A stretch of DNA of 64,000 bases from Ursus arctos (taxonomy: Eukaryota; Chordata; Mammalia; Carnivora; Ursidae), in contig NW_026622874.1 in the NCBI RefSeq assembly GCF_023065955.2, positions 6,864,001 to 6,928,000 of the forward strand, in the 5' to 3' direction. The translations under genes and the position numbers were made by a program. Below are positions 38,380-50,309 of the stretch, piece by piece. The first letter of the stretch is position 1, and each line of letters opens with the position of its first letter. Below the pieces are notes generated by a model. That model did no database searches, was not told the DNA's origin, and saw only the letters and a program-made list of their open reading frames with translations.

Positions 38380-39765
38380 CACCCCAAGTCCCTGCTTCTG
38401 GAAACCACCAAGCTAGTCTCTGTATCTATGATCTCGGTTGTTGTGTTTTTTTAAAGCTTCCACAGGTAACAGAAGTCGTACGGTATTTGTCTTTCTCTGT
38501 CTGACTTACTTCACTCAGGATAATGCCCTTGAAGTCCATCCAAGATGTCGAGATTTCGTTCTTTATGGCCGAATAATGTTCCATTATATTTGTACCACAT
38601 CTTTATCCTTCGTCTGTCGGTGAGTGGGTTATTGTTTCCGTGTCTTGGCTACTGTAATAATGCTGCAGTGAACATGGGGGTGCGGATACCCTTCCGAGTT
38701 AGGGTTTTCATTTTCCTTAGATAAATACCCAGAGGGGATCGCTGCATACAAGGTAATTCTATTTCCCATTTTTCATGGAACCTCCATCCCGTTTTCCACA
38801 GCGGCTGCCCCAGTTTGCATTCCCACCAGCAGTGCGCGAGGGTTCCCCTTTCTCCGCACCCTCGCCAACACCGGTTGTGTGTTGTGTTGTTGATTTTAGC
38901 CATCCTGACAGCTGTGAGGCGACATCTCACTGTGGTTTGCATTTGCAGTTCCCCAATGATCACTGATGCTGAGCCCGTTTTCATGCACCTGTCGGCCATC
39001 TGCCTCTCTGTTCAGATCTTCTGTCCATTTTCTAGTCAAATTTTTGTTATTTTTATTGAGTTGTGTGAGTTTATGTATTTTGGATAGGACCCCCCCCATC
39101 AGATATATGATTTGCAAATATCTTCCCCCACTCGGTAGGTTGCCTTCAGTCTGTGGATGGGGCCCTGGCCTGTGCAGAAGCTTTTTAATTTGATGTGGTC
39201 GCGCTTGGTGATTTTTGCTTCTGTTGCTTCTGCTTTTAGTATCAAATTAAAAAAATCATTGCTAAGACCAACGTCTAGAAGTTTACCACCTATGTTTTTT
39301 CTTCTGGGCGTTTTATGGTTTCAGGTCTTACCTTCAAGTCTTTCATCCGTTTTCAGTGCGTTTCTGTGTGTGGTGTTAAAGGTGGGCCAGTTTCACTCTT
39401 TCGTGCGTACCGTCCAGTTTTCCTACCAGTTTATTGAAGAGACTCTTCTCCACTGTATATTCTTGCCTCCTTGGTCATGAATTAATTGGCCATACGTGTG
39501 GGGCTTTATCTGTGCGCTCTGTCTTCTGCTCCCGTGATCGCTGTGGCTGTTTCTACGCTAACGCCGTGCTGTGTCTGTTCCCGTAACTTCGTCATACAGT
39601 TTGATCCTCCGGCTTTGCTTTTCTTTCCCAAGATGGCGTTGGCTCTTCAGGGTCTTTGTGCTTCCGCACAAATTTTAGGATGGCTTTTCTATTTCTGTGA
39701 CCAATGCCACTGGAATTCTGATAGGGATAGCACTGAATCTGTAGATTGGTTTGGGTAGTATGGCC
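38380..39765 (-). mobile_element. L1 ORF2 3' fragment (antisense)
   Basis: The minus strand encodes recognisable pieces of the L1 ORF2 C-terminal region, including the peptides RCWRGCGE and HCWWECKLGQPLWKT (about 38770-38880). The frame is broken by stops, so it is an inactive remnant. Confidence 0.93.
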
Positions 39766-41011
39766 CTGCCTGCCCTTTGGATTAAGGGAAAGGAACAAGA
39801 AATGAGTATTTGTCGGCTCCCTTTCCAACACCATTGCCTGAATGTCCCCAGAAGGCTAGCTTTGCCCTACACAGATGTCTCGGTCTCTGCTGAGCCCAGC
39901 CCTCCTTCCCCATGCCCTCCTCTCTGCTGGGGATGCCTTCTCCCCTCCTTGGCTCCTCTGCCCCCAGCTCCTTCCCCCACGCCAGCCCTTCAGTGGTCCT
40001 TGGCGTCCTGGACCTGCACTATTACTTCTTTTCTCTTGAGCGCAATGCTTTGCTCTTCAGTAGAGCTTTTGAACTGGCGAGGTGCTGTCGTCCATCACAT
40101 CCCATTGGAGTCTCACTAGGGTCCCAGGAGGCGGGTGGGGAGGGCACCCCTATCTCACACATGAAGAACCCGGGGCACTTATCTAAGGCAGCTTATCTAA
40201 GGGCCGGAATCCCAGTCTTCAGATTCCAAGTCTTCTTCCCTCCTGCCCCCTCTGCCCCGTTGTCTCACAGAGGAGCGCTCAGGGACAGCAGGTGGCCCCA
40301 CTAAATGCCCCTGACAAAGGGTCAGGCCTGGGAGGAAAGCGTGTTTCAGCCTCGGTGCCCCACTACCCAGCCGCGCCACTAGAGGGCACCAGGCACCAAC
40401 CGCTGAGACTCTGGGTCCCTGACGCGGAGACAGGACCCAGCAGGGACCCTGGATCAGGATCAGTGCCCAGCGACAGGTGATTTCATGCATTCCCACGACA
40501 AAGCACCTTAGTGTCTGTTAGAGGGAAGCACTCGAATCTTCCTCCTCCAGGCAGCCTCTGCTCCTGCCCCTGAGTGTTGCTGTCCCCTCTGGGAAGGCAG
40601 GTGATCTGCGGCTTCCCACACCCCCTGGGTGCCTCTCTGGGTGGCCCTGTGTCCAGGCTTGTCCGTGGTCATCGAGGTCAGGAAGAGGCCTGGAGAGTCA
40701 CATCCCTTACTAGCCCTGTGACCTTAGGAGGGTTGCTTGCCCTCCAGAAACTTCCCTGCTGGGTTTGGGGTCTGGCAGGAGGCAGCTGGAATAGCCAGAG
40801 GTTGCTCTTGTTTTCAGGGGGATTGTTAAGGGGTCTGAGGCTCAGGGAAGATAACTAGGAGGACAGGACCCAGAGCCAGGGCCTGGTGGAGCCAGGGGCA
40901 GGCAGTGGTCTGGGGGCGGGAGGGGGGGTGACCCGTCCATGGCGGTTCCCCAGGAGCCACTGGCTCTGGACCTGCTTCTCAAACCAAGTGATCGCCGGCC
41001 TGTTCGTTTGT
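39766..41011. other. Intergenic, no gene recognised
   Basis: Unique-looking GC-rich sequence. No supported gene. Confidence 0.45.
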
Positions 41012-41111
41012 TTTGTTTTCAAGTGATCTCTGTGGCCAACATGGGACTCGAACTCACACCCCTGAGATCAAGAGTCCCACGCTCCACCAGCTGAGCCAGC
41101 TGGATGTCCCA
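41012..41111 (-). mobile_element. tRNA-type short SINE (diverged)
   Basis: 'caagtgatctctgtggccaac' followed by 'gggactcgaactcacacccc' and CTGAGCCAGCTGGATGTCCC. Confidence 0.8.
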
Positions 41112-41709
41112 AATGCCTGCCTTTTTAAATGAAGGGACATGGAGACCACTGGCATTGTTGAGTTCTGTTTCCAGTCTGACAACCTCTACCCTCCAAGATG
41201 CTCCTCTGTCGGGAGCCCAGACCCGCCCCCACCTGGGTGTCCGTGGCGGGTCCTCATCTCCCACCCAAACCTCAGAACTAGAGGTTCTGACCCTCAGGTG
41301 GAAGGGGGGCCGCTGCCCGGCACTGCCCTGTGAGCCCCTGTTTGACCGAGTCGGGCTGACTGTGGCCCGCAGCCAACATGGGCCTCTGGGGAGACACAGC
41401 AGAAAGGAGGCAAATCCCTGAGATTACCAGTCGATATGTATTTATTTACGGCTTGTTTGGGGGCACAGGAAATACAGAGTATTCACTTACCGAGCCCCTT
41501 GATGTGACGGTGTCAGTGTCCTGAGATGTCCAGGGCCACCCTGGGGGACCGAGGCCCAGCTAAAGCCCAGCCCCAGGGCCCACGGCGGGCAGGGGACAGG
41601 CAGGGCAGAGACAGAAGCTGGCCTTGCTGCCTCTGAGCACTCCCTCGGCTGCGTGAGATGAAGTGGGGGAGCCGTAAGAGAAGCGTTGGGTTCCGTGGGA
41701 CCCACGTCT
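41112..41709. other. Intergenic, no gene recognised
   Basis: Nothing assignable. Confidence 0.4.
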
Positions 41710-41930
41710 GCACATACGGAGCACCACTGTATACCAGCACCAGAGCTGCAGATGTAACCAGACCCATCTCTTCCTCCCCTAAGGGAGTTCCCGATCTGGT
41801 GGGGAAGAGAGACAGGGAAGAGCCCATCCTACAGGGTGATCCTACAGGGTGATAAATGCTCTGACAGAGGCGGTAAAGGGCGCTGGGAGCAGACAGGAGG
41901 CGATGCTGGAGCGACGTCTTGAAAGATAAG
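41710..41930 (+). mobile_element. L2 LINE 3' remnant
   Basis: L2 3'-end phrases 'ctaagggagttcccgatctggtggggaag' (41780-41808) and 'gataaatgctctgacagagg'. Confidence 0.6.
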
Positions 41931-41935
41931 GGGAG

Positions 41936-42140
41936 GGGTGCCTGGGCGGGTCAGGCTGTGAAGGTCATGATCTCAGGGTCCTGGGATTGAGTCCTGTGCT
42001 GGGGGGGGGGGGGGGGCGGGGCTCCCTGCTCAGTGGGGAGCCTGCTTTTCCCTCTGCTCCATCCCCTCCCCCTGCTTGCGCTCTCTCAGATAAACAAATA
42101 AAAGCTTTAATTAATAAATAATCTTATTTTTAAAAAAAGA
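41936..42140 (+). mobile_element. Can-SINE with internal poly-G
   Basis: Head GGGGTGCCTGGGCGGGTCAG, tail 'cagataaacaaataaaagc'. A run of about 18 G (42000-42017) has expanded inside it. Confidence 0.9.
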
Positions 42141-42840
42141 AACTGTAAGCCTTGAGACTCGCAGCCGTCCTGGTAAGAGGTGGGAGACGCTGCTGAGGAG
42201 GGCTGCAAGTCTCAAGGCTTTAGGTCCCCTCCCCAAACCCACATCCCCTATGTTGTAACTGATCGTTTAAGATGGAATTTGTTTAATTAATGTGCAGATA
42301 AGCTGCTGCTCCCTGCCCCCCCAGCCCACACAGGCTGTACCCCGTGTACTCGGTAAAGCACTCTGGCTTGGTGGGGTGCTAGGGGCTCGGAGGGGGTGTT
42401 CAGGCTGGTGAAGTGGACACAGATCTGCGGAGGGGGCAGGCCAGGGGGAAAGCAGGTGTGGCGGCCTGGCCGAGGCTTCCAGCTCGGTGACTCCCTTCAC
42501 TGCAGGGCCAGATGCTGCAGGAGGTTGGCCCGTGAGAAGCACTAGAACAGCAGGTGCGCCCTTCGCGGAACACCAAGAACAGGTCAAGTCCAGGGCCGGA
42601 CCCTGCACATAACATGCCCACATCCCCCAGGCAACCCTGTCAAGTGGTGCCTCGGTTCCCCGCTTTTAGGAGAACGAGGCTCGCGGTGTGCCCGGCGCGG
42701 TGGCGAGCCACTGCAGAGCTACAGCCCATGTGTGCGCCCCACTCTGCCGAGGGGAGCCCCGCCCTAAGGAGCAGGCGGGGCCGGAGCCGGGGCTGGGTGC
42801 GGAGGTGCGGTCTCGCACTGTGGCTTAGAGCCGGGCGGAG
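42141..42840. other. Intergenic, no gene recognised
   Basis: GC-rich, CpG-containing block around 42660-42840 without an exon pattern. Not assigned. Confidence 0.4.
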
Positions 42841-43250
42841 TTAGGGCGTCGTGCCCATCGTGCGGGGAGGTCAGAGTAGTCGTTTCCTTGGGCTGTTCAC
42901 GAAAGTACCTCGGACGCTGTGGTTTCCGCGAAAATCCAGCGTCTCGCAGATCTGGAGGCTGGAAGCCCGAGATGCAGAGATGGGCCAGGCCGGGGTCTCC
43001 CGAGGCCTCACTCCCCGGCCTGCAGATGGCCGCCCTCCTGCGGTGCTCACACGGTTCTCTGTCTGTGTTCTAACCTCCTGTCCTTGTGAGGACGCCAGCT
43101 GTATTCCATCAGGGCCACCGACGCCACCTCGTTTTACCTTCCTTACCTCTTCACGGGCTGTATCTCCAAGGCCAGTCCCGTTCCGGGGCGCTGAGGGTTA
43201 GAGCTGCAGCGTGGGAATCTGGGGGGACACAATTCAGCCCTTCACAAGCC
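42841..43250 (-). mobile_element. MLT1-like LTR remnant (antisense)
   Basis: 'tccttgggctgttcacgaaag', 'gatctggaggctggaagcccg', 'ctaacctcctgtccttgtgagg' and 'tggggggacacaattcagcc' are the reverse of a MaLR LTR. Confidence 0.75.
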
Positions 43251-44724
43251 GAGTCTGGGGAACGTGGAGATTTCAGGGCTCAGGGTAGAGGACCAGAGAG
43301 CGACAGGAGGGGCCGTCCTGGCCGTGGCGTGGGGAGCTCGGAGGATGAGGGTGGACCAGAAGCCCCCAGGCTGGCAAGTGACACAGGCCCCTGGTGATCC
43401 GGGTGCATGGGGCCGAGCTCCTGAACCCAGAACTTGGAGGAATGGACAGCAGCTTGGGAGGGGAAAGATGTGGCTGGAGTGGCCATCTCCATCTGTGAAA
43501 TCACCCGTCAGACCCGCTGCCCACGAAGGTCAGCGCGGCTGTGGAGGGCGCCTCTGGTCACTGCTGGCCGGGGCTGTGTTGTCTCAGCTCCGTTCCATGT
43601 CTTCCCCAGGCTGTACTTGTCTGGAGTCTACCGAGAGCTGCTCCCCTCTGGACACCAGGGGAGCCTGGTGTGTGAGATGGGAACAGGCTAGGCCCTGTTA
43701 TTTTGGGGGCCTTAAGGGTACCCGGCATGAGGACCCGGCCTTCCCACTAACACCCAGACAAAAACATTTCCTGGGACCCCCGTGAGCCTGCTCGTGTCCC
43801 TCAGTCCTCAGTGCTGACCTTGGTCGGCTTGTAGGCAGAGAAGGGATTGCACCCTCACGCGCGCACACACACACACACACACGCACACACACAGGCACAC
43901 CCACACCCACACCCACAGCCCAGAGCATGCTTCTGTTTCACTCAGTTGCTGCTAACACCGAGCCAACACATCTTCTGGAAATCTCCAACTGTAAAAATGG
44001 ACTCCTCCAAATGAAACAGGGACACATCTTCGATGATCCTAACCAGAGGAGACAGCCGTGGTCTAGAACCAGAGTCTCTGGAAGGACATGAAGACCGTGC
44101 AGGTCAAATCCCTCATTGTCCAGAGAGGGTCCTGGGCTGCCCAGGATCACACAGCGCGCTGGTCCTGGCTGTGCCCTGCGCAGGACCCCTTAGCTGGTGC
44201 TCAGGCCGACTCCGGGCCGACCGTTGTCCGCAGGCGCTGAGGAGGCTCCCCCCCCGGGGCTGGGCAGCCTGGTGCTTCGATCTGAGGTGGGGCCTCCGAC
44301 CTCCCCCTCAGCCTCCAGCCCCTTTCAGGGTCCCCGGGCAGGACGCTAAAGCCGCCTGTGGGAAATGAGAGGCTGGTGCCACAGAGCCCTGGGGACCCGT
44401 CCCTCCCTCTCTTTACGTCTTACTCCATTCTTAATTGCAGAGCCGAGCAGCAGAGCCTCCCAGGCTGAGCCAGAAATAGTCAGCTTTTTAATTGGATTTT
44501 TGTTCTCCCAGAGGAAAGCCCCGTGTGCCCATGGCACTGAGCCTGCAAGGGGAGCATGCAGGGGGAGCATGCAGGGGGAGAATGCAGGGGACGCAGGGTG
44601 CACTGGGGCCCGGGGTTGGCGATGTGGGGGGGTCCTGTGACCGAGAGGTTTGACTCCAACCTGACCCCTCCCTCAGCAAGTAAGGTGACCTCCTCAGGCC
44701 TCAGTTTCCCCATGGGAACAAGGT
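43251..44724. other. Intergenic, no gene recognised
   Basis: Includes a (CA)n tract at 43863-43915 and a three-copy 14-bp tandem (GGGGGAGCATGCAG type) at 44546-44588. No gene recognised. Confidence 0.45.
43863..43915. repeat. (CA)n microsatellite, interrupted
   Basis: CACACA units broken by CG and CC. Moderately degenerate. Confidence 0.9.
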
Positions 44725-45495
44725 GTGGGAGCAAGCTTCCCCTCGGGGCCTTTCCAGCACTACCGATTGGGGAAGTCCAGGCAACTCTTCACCCCCACAT
44801 GGGCGCCCTTGCAGCTTCTCGGTCCTCTCCCATTCTGGACTCTCCTCTTTCACTGTAATGATGAAGGTGTTCTCCATCCCCGCCCCCCCTGCTCCTGACT
44901 GGAGCCCGGCCGGTGGCTCTCTGCAATAGGGTGGGCTGGGGTGGGGCCGGGCATCTCCTTCAGCTTCTCTGACAGTTCTCTCCTGTCCCATGGAGATGCC
45001 CTGCGGATGTGAGGGTCCCTGAGAATGCCCGGGGGGAGCAGAGCCTCTCCTGGTCCTGGGGACTGAACCCTGAAATGAGCTATTCTCTGAGAAGGAAGAA
45101 TAGGTGCAGGGGCAGCCCCAGAGCCCAGAACTGACTGGGGCCACGGTGTGGACCAGGAGCCCCCCCCCCCTTGCTGGAAGGGGGTCCTGGACAGGTGCAG
45201 ACACTTCCCAATCCACACTGGGGCTCGCTGCCTGCAGGGGCCTGGTGCTCCAGGGGCTCTGGGGAAGGTGGCCCACAGCTGCGGAGCGCCAATCCTTCCT
45301 GGTCCTGGGGAGGCCGTCCTTGGCAGGAACCTACAGCATCTCCCGGGGACAAGGCTTTGTCCAGGGAGAAGCCCAACCCACCCCTCTTCTCCCTCCCTTG
45401 GAGCTGGAAGGAAAATCCAGTTTATCTCCCTCGTTTTACAAAGACATTGAGATCCCGAGATGCTCAGAAAGTTTGCACAGAGCTAAAACTCCCAC

Positions 45496-46070
45496 CTTTC
45501 AATTCATTGGTTCATTTATTCATTCAACAAATACTGATGACGTATCCACTGTGAGTGCTGCTCCTTGTTCTCTGCGCAGGGACACAGCCGCGAGCGGGCG
45601 GGACATCATGGAGCCCGTGGAATCCACATCCTAATGGGGAGGTAGTCCAGGAACAGTTAAACAAATAGATAAAGAAGATAATTTTAGATAGGACTAAGTA
45701 GCAAGGGGAAAATAAAGCTGGGTGATAAAAGAGGTCTTGATTGGCGGGGGCAGAGGGGATGCACAGATTTTGTGAATGGGCAAGAGGGCTTTCTGAGAAC
45801 TTGATGTTTGATCTGAGGTCTGAATGATAAGAATTCACGAATCCTGGAAAGGTCAGGATGCAGAGCCTTGCAGGCAGACGGTACAGCTAGTGCAAAGGCC
45901 CTGGGGTGGAACCAGCGTGGCAGGTCTGGTGGCGGTAAGAAGGGCCATGTGACAGGCTGTCGTGGAGGCAGTGAGGAGCAGCAGGAACAGAGGCGGGAGG
46001 CTGAGCCTGGCTCAGGTCAGATACTTGAGTTTATCCAAAATGTAGTAGGAAGTCATCGGAGGTTTTTAAT
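45496..46070 (+). mobile_element. L2 LINE 3' remnant
   Basis: 'ttcattcaacaaatactgatg', 'aatggggaggtagtccag', 'cagctagtgcaaaggccctgg' and 'aggaagtcatcggagg' follow the L2 3'-end order. Confidence 0.85.
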
Positions 46071-46789
46071 TTTTTTGTTGTTGTTCTTATTTTTAATAGA
46101 CTTTATTTAGAGAAGTTTTGGTTCCCAGCAAAATTGAGCAGAAAATATAGGGAGTTCCCATATACCCCCTGACCCCCCACATGCACAACCTCCCCGGCCA
46201 TCAACAACCCCACACGGTGTGCGTTTGTGACAGTGCCTGAGCCCGCACGGACGCATCATTGTCACCCAATGTCCATCGTTTCCACTCCCTGGGTTTGGAC
46301 AAACGTGGAACGACGGGTATCCACTGTTATAACATCATACAGAGTATTTTCACTGCCCTAAACATCATCTGTGCCTCCCCCATTCATTCCCCCACCCAAC
46401 CCAGCCCCCGGCAACCCCCCTGATCTTTTTATAATCCCCATAGTTTTGTCTTTTCCAGAACGTCATGTAGCCTTTTCAGATCGACTTCTTTCCCTTAGTA
46501 ATATGAATGTAAGATTCTTCGTGTCTTTTCATGGCTTGAAGGCTCGTTTCTCTTTAGTGCTGGATAATCTTCCATTGTGTGGATGGACCACAGGTTAGTT
46601 GGTTTGTTTAATCCGTGGACCAGTGAAGGATGTCTTGGCAGCTTACAGGTTTTGGCAATTATGAAGAAAGCTGCTATAAACATCCATGTGCAAGTGTTTG
46701 TGTGGGTAGAAGTTCTCAGCTCCTCTGGGTAAATAGGGAGCATGATGGCTGGATCATACGGTAAGAGCATGTTTAGTTTATTTTTTATT

Positions 46790-46979
46790 TTTTTAAAACA
46801 TTTTATTTACTTGTCAGAGAGAGAGAGAGAGAGTACGAGCCTGGGGAGCAGCAGAGGCAGAGGGAGAGGCAGTCTCCCCACTGAGCAGGGAGCCCAACGT
46901 GGGGCTCGATCCCAGGACCTGCGATCATGACCTGAGCCGAAGGCAGACGCTTAATGGTCTGAGCCGCCCAGGCGCCCCG
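46790..46979 (-). mobile_element. Can-SINE nested in L1
   Basis: Reverse copy. 'agagcatgttt' and 'gagcatgtttca' at its two ends are the target duplication. Confidence 0.95.
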
Positions 46980-47284
46980 AGCATGTTTCATTCTGTAAGA
47001 GGCTCCAAACTGGCTCCCAGAGTGGCCGCACCCGTTTGCATCCACACCAGCGGCGAGGGAAAGTTCTGGTGGCTCCACGTCCCCGCCAGCTTTTGGTGGT
47101 GTCGGCGTTCTGGATTTGGGCCGTTCCAATAAGCATGTGGTGGAGTCATCCTTGTGCTGGTTTGCCTTTCCCTGATGACACGTGATGTGCAGCCTCTTCT
47201 CGAATGCTTATTCGCCGTCTTATCTGTTCTTTGGTGAGGTGTTTGGATCTTTCACCTGCTTTTTTATTTGGGTTGTTTTCTTTT

Positions 47285-47495
47285 TTTTTCTTTTCTTTTT
47301 TTTTTTAAGATTTTACTTATTTATTTGACAGAGATAGAGACAGCCAGCGAGAGAGGGAACACAAGCAGGGGAAGTGGGAGAGGAAGAAGCAGGCTCCCAG
47401 CGGAGGAGCCTGATGTGAGGCTCGATCCCAGGACCCCGGGATCACACCCTGAGCCGAAGGCAGTTGCTTAATGACTGAGCCACCCAGGTGCCCCT
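47285..47495 (-). mobile_element. Can-SINE, bear-type, nested in L1
   Basis: Reverse copy with GACAGAGATAGAGACAGCCA block and 'agcggaggagcctgatgtg'. 'tatttgggttgttttctt' repeats on both sides. Confidence 0.95.
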
Positions 47496-47804
47496 ATTTG
47501 GGTTGTTTTCTTATTGTTAAGTTTTGAAGGTTCTTTGCACATTTTGGATAACAGTTCTTTATCAGACGTGTCCTGTGAGAATGTTCTCTCCCAGTGTGTG
47601 GCTTGTCTTCTCATTCTCCTGACAGTATCTTTTGTACAATAGAAGTGTTTAATTGTAGCAAAGTCTGGCTTATTCATTGTTTCTTTCATGGATCCTGCCT
47701 TTGGTGTTCTGTCTAAAAGTCATCTCCAAACCCAGGTTCATCTGGATTTTCTCCTCCTTCTAATCTTCAAGGAGTTCTGTGATTTTGCATTTTAAAAAAT
47801 TGTC

Positions 47805-47914
47805 TTGTTTTATTTATTGTTTAAAGTAGACGCTTCCCCCAACGTGGGGCTCGAACTCACGACTCCAAGATCAAGAATCTCATGCTCCCCTGACTGAGCC
47901 AGCCATGCGCCCCT
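47805..47914 (-). mobile_element. tRNA-type short SINE nested in L1
   Basis: 'ggggctcgaactcacgactcc' (around 47846) and CAGCCATGCGCCCC. 'ttttgcatttta' repeats on both sides. Confidence 0.93.
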
Positions 47915-47999
47915 ATGGTTTTGCATTTTATATTTAGGTCTGTGATCCATTTCCAGTTAATTTGGAGAGGGTTTTAATTAATAGTGCACCTCTGATTAA

Positions 48000-48454
48000 A
48001 GTCTGTAGGAGACCTCTGTGGACTGTGGGGCGGGGCTGGGGAAGGCAGCGGGGAGGGGGAGGTGGCAGTTGCAGCCACGGAGGCCAGTGATGGAGGGTCG
48101 ATCCCAGATGGTCACAGCCTTATTTTGCCAGTGAGGACACTGGGACTTGCTGGGAGCTGAGTCTGGAGGGTGCGGGAGTCAAGAAGGAGCTGGTGCGGGG
48201 GCCCCCGCAGGGTGCAGGTGAAGGAAGGGAACCGGTGGCTGCAAGGGCTGGGATCTACGTTTCCAGGGCCAGTGGGGTGGTCAGGTTGGGGGCACCTGCA
48301 GCCAAGAGACAGGAGGCGACCACTCAGGAGGAATGAGAAGCGGGTTCTTTCCCTGGCCTCCTGCCGTGTGCATCACGAAAGGGGCCCTCTGGCTGGGGTC
48401 AGAGAGATGGGGAGCCACCTGTAATTTGGGGGGTTGATTGAGTGTGGACCCAGC
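48000..48454. other. No gene recognised
   Basis: GC-rich sequence between the L1 fragment and the enhancer copy, i.e. downstream of the enhancer copy when read on the minus strand. I found no LEFTY coding sequence here. Confidence 0.45.
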
Positions 48455-48675
48455 AAGGGGATAAGTAGAGGCGGACACAGGGCAAATCTCCCAGACCTGT
48501 TATCCCTCTGCAAACACAGCCCCTTTCCTGAATGTGGATTCCACTGGATTCAAGAGGTTTTTTGGTTGGGGAAAGAAAACATTTGGGCAATCAGCCAGAA
48601 GAAAGCCCAGTGTGGATTGGGAGCTGCAGCTGGGAGGACAGCCCTTTGTCATGCATGGGAAGGAGCCCAGCTCCG
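48455..48675 (-). promoter_or_regulatory. Second LEFTY-type enhancer (ASE paralogue), inverted
   Basis: On the minus strand this aligns with the LEFTY2 upstream segment 16.13-16.34 kb. Both AATCCACA FoxH1 elements are intact (TGTGGATT on the plus strand at 48533-48540 and 48611-48618), 78 bp apart versus 82 bp. Shared intervening text includes GATTGCCCAA and TTTCCCC, and shared flanks include GGAATCCACATTCAGG and GGAGATTTG. The orientation is opposite to LEFTY2. No LEFTY gene follows it on the minus strand, so it may be an orphan enhancer of a lost LEFTY1, or may serve LEFTY2 or a neighbour. Function is inferred. Confidence 0.72.
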
Positions 48676-50052
48676 CAGTCTGTGGAGCTGGGTGGGAGCC
48701 TGGATTTCTGTGTGGTTGGATTGGGCCTGGAAGTCATCCCAAAGCCAGAGCTGCTGTCCTGGAGGGGAGGAGGGCGCAGGGGAGAGGGGTCCTGACCGAG
48801 GGCCTGGAATTGAGGACATTTGAGGACAAGGGTGATGGGGTGGGGGGAGCCAGGATTTGACCCCAGCAGGAATCCAGGCTGCCAGGGCCCCAGCCGGAAT
48901 CCAGGCTGCCAGGGGAGGGCCATGGGAAAACATGGGGTCAGAGGTCATCCTCAGCCTCCATGGGTGGGCTGCTTGCTGGACCCAGCCTGGGCTCCGAACC
49001 AGAGGGGACTCTGAGGTCAGTGAGGCTGAAGCCCAGTAGCGGCTTCTGTCTACATCAGAGCCCAGCATCTGGGGGGATCCAGGGGGGCTCCCGTCCCTTC
49101 CCGTTCAGGCCAGGCACTGCTATCGGTGCTCCAGAGACACCCTAAGGCCCAGCCCCAAGTGCCCTGGGCCGTTCCAACCCCACACCCATCAGCCTCCCGG
49201 ATCCCAGGCCTGGGGGCCCATGTGGCCCCTTGGGGTCTCCAGACAAGCTCCTGGGTGGGCCCAGCCTGTCCTCCCTGAGGCTCCCTAAGCAGGATTAGGG
49301 ATCCATGTTTCAGTTCATCCAGCCCCTTCCCTGGCGGGAGCGAGCTCTGGGCTGTCTTTGTCGTGCCGCTCACTACCTGTGCGTAATCGGGTGAGTTTTC
49401 TACCCTCTTCGATACGAGTCTCCTCCTATAAAACAGGAACAATGTACTTTTTTTTTTTGCAAGGAATATCGTATTAACCAAGATGTCAGCCGAGCGCCTG
49501 GCACAGTCCCCTGGTATACAGTAGGTGCTTAATAAACAGCAGGAGTCTTTCATAGTGCTACTAATTTTTACACTGTTTTACTTTAAGAAAACTAAGTTAA
49601 CAATGTTTCTTAAATCCTTTTATACTTAACTCGCGTAGTACAAGAGTCAGAGATGCCCAGGATGTGAGACGGCCAGGCTCCTTCTCTCCTCCTCATCTGT
49701 TCCTTTCCCCTCCCCCGAGACGCTCTGTGCTCTGCAGAGAGATGTGTCGGTATTTCTTCCCACCGTGCAAATCTTACTCATCTGTCAGCACGATCTCTAC
49801 CTCTTTTGGAATTTGTAATTGTCATTTGTTATTATAATGCCATTTTTGTAAAGGTACACTGAGCCGTCTCTGCGGGTCTTGGCCCCCAGTCTCCCTGTGG
49901 CCCCTCCCGCCCCGCCCCTGAGCCAGGGCTACTAGCTTAATTGATTCGAAGGAGCTTCTTATTTTCTCTGACACCATCGCCTCCTTGAAATCAGAATTGA
50001 TCGTCAGCCAGGAGGCAGTTGAGACAAATTTGTACAACCTTCTGATGACGCT
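48676..50052. other. Inverted-repeat inner region, MIR at 49330-49550
   Basis: 49330-49550 shows MIR text in plus orientation ('gccgctcactacctgtgcg', 'cctggcacagtcccctgg', 'gtgcttaataaa'). A 28-bp unit is tandemly duplicated at 48870-48916 (GGAATCCAGGCTGCCAGGG). No gene recognised. Confidence 0.6.
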
Positions 50053-50308
50053 TGGTGGCTTAGTCTGCTCGGGCGGCCGTAGCAAAGACCACAGACTGAG
50101 GGCCTTAAACCACAGAGATGGATTTTCTCCCAGTTCTGGAGGTGGGAAGTCCAAAATCAAGGTGCCAGCAGACATGGTGTCTTCGAGGCCTCTCTCCTTG
50201 GCTTGCAGGTGGCTCCGCTCTCGCTATCCTCACACGGCCGATCCTCTGTGCTCGCGTACCCCTGGGGTCCATGTGTCCAAATTTTCTCTTCTTAGAAGGG
50301 CACTGGTC
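50053..50308 (-). mobile_element. MLT1-like LTR remnant (antisense)
   Basis: 'agcaaagaccacagactgag', 'cagttctggaggtgggaagtcc', 'aaatcaaggtgccagcagac' and 'tcctcacacggccgatcctc' are the reverse of a MaLR LTR. Confidence 0.75.
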
Positions 50309-50309
50309 A

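Larger units (their letters stand above)
46073..47990 (-). mobile_element. L1 fragment (antisense) with three nested SINEs
   Basis: Antisense L1 phrases run continuously across the SINE insertions: 'catacagagtattttcactgcc', 'tttggcaattatgaagaaagc', 'ttgatgacacgtgatg'-like text near 47175, 'ttggataacagttctttatc' and 'gtctgtgatccatttccag'. The minus strand retains an ORF2-like peptide (YDPAIMLP near 46750). Confidence 0.93.
44725..49420. repeat. Left arm of a decayed inverted duplication
   Basis: Reverse-complement homology to 55.5-59.2 kb in three blocks: 44725-45000 with about 58895-59175; 48851-49080 with about 55618-55813; 49280-49385 with about 55485-55592. Identity is about 75-85% by eye. 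Later L2/L1/SINE insertions (45.5-48.0 kb) enlarged the arm. It contains the reverse-oriented copy of the LEFTY enhancer at 48455-48675. No LEFTY exon is found in it. Confidence 0.8.

Noticed and set aside
38649..38999. Minus-strand 116-codon frame with protein-like motifs
   Set aside because: Recognised as an L1 ORF2 C-terminal fragment, not a host gene.
42660..42840. Possible small CpG-island promoter
   Set aside because: GC-rich but short, without a first-exon/donor pattern, and it runs straight into an MLT1-like remnant.
44725..45376. Possible LEFTY1 exons on the minus strand in the left arm
   Set aside because: Expected there if the inverted enhancer still served a linked gene, but no LEFTY peptide (signal peptide, RGKR, YECVGTC) is found in any minus frame from 44.7 to 48.4 kb.
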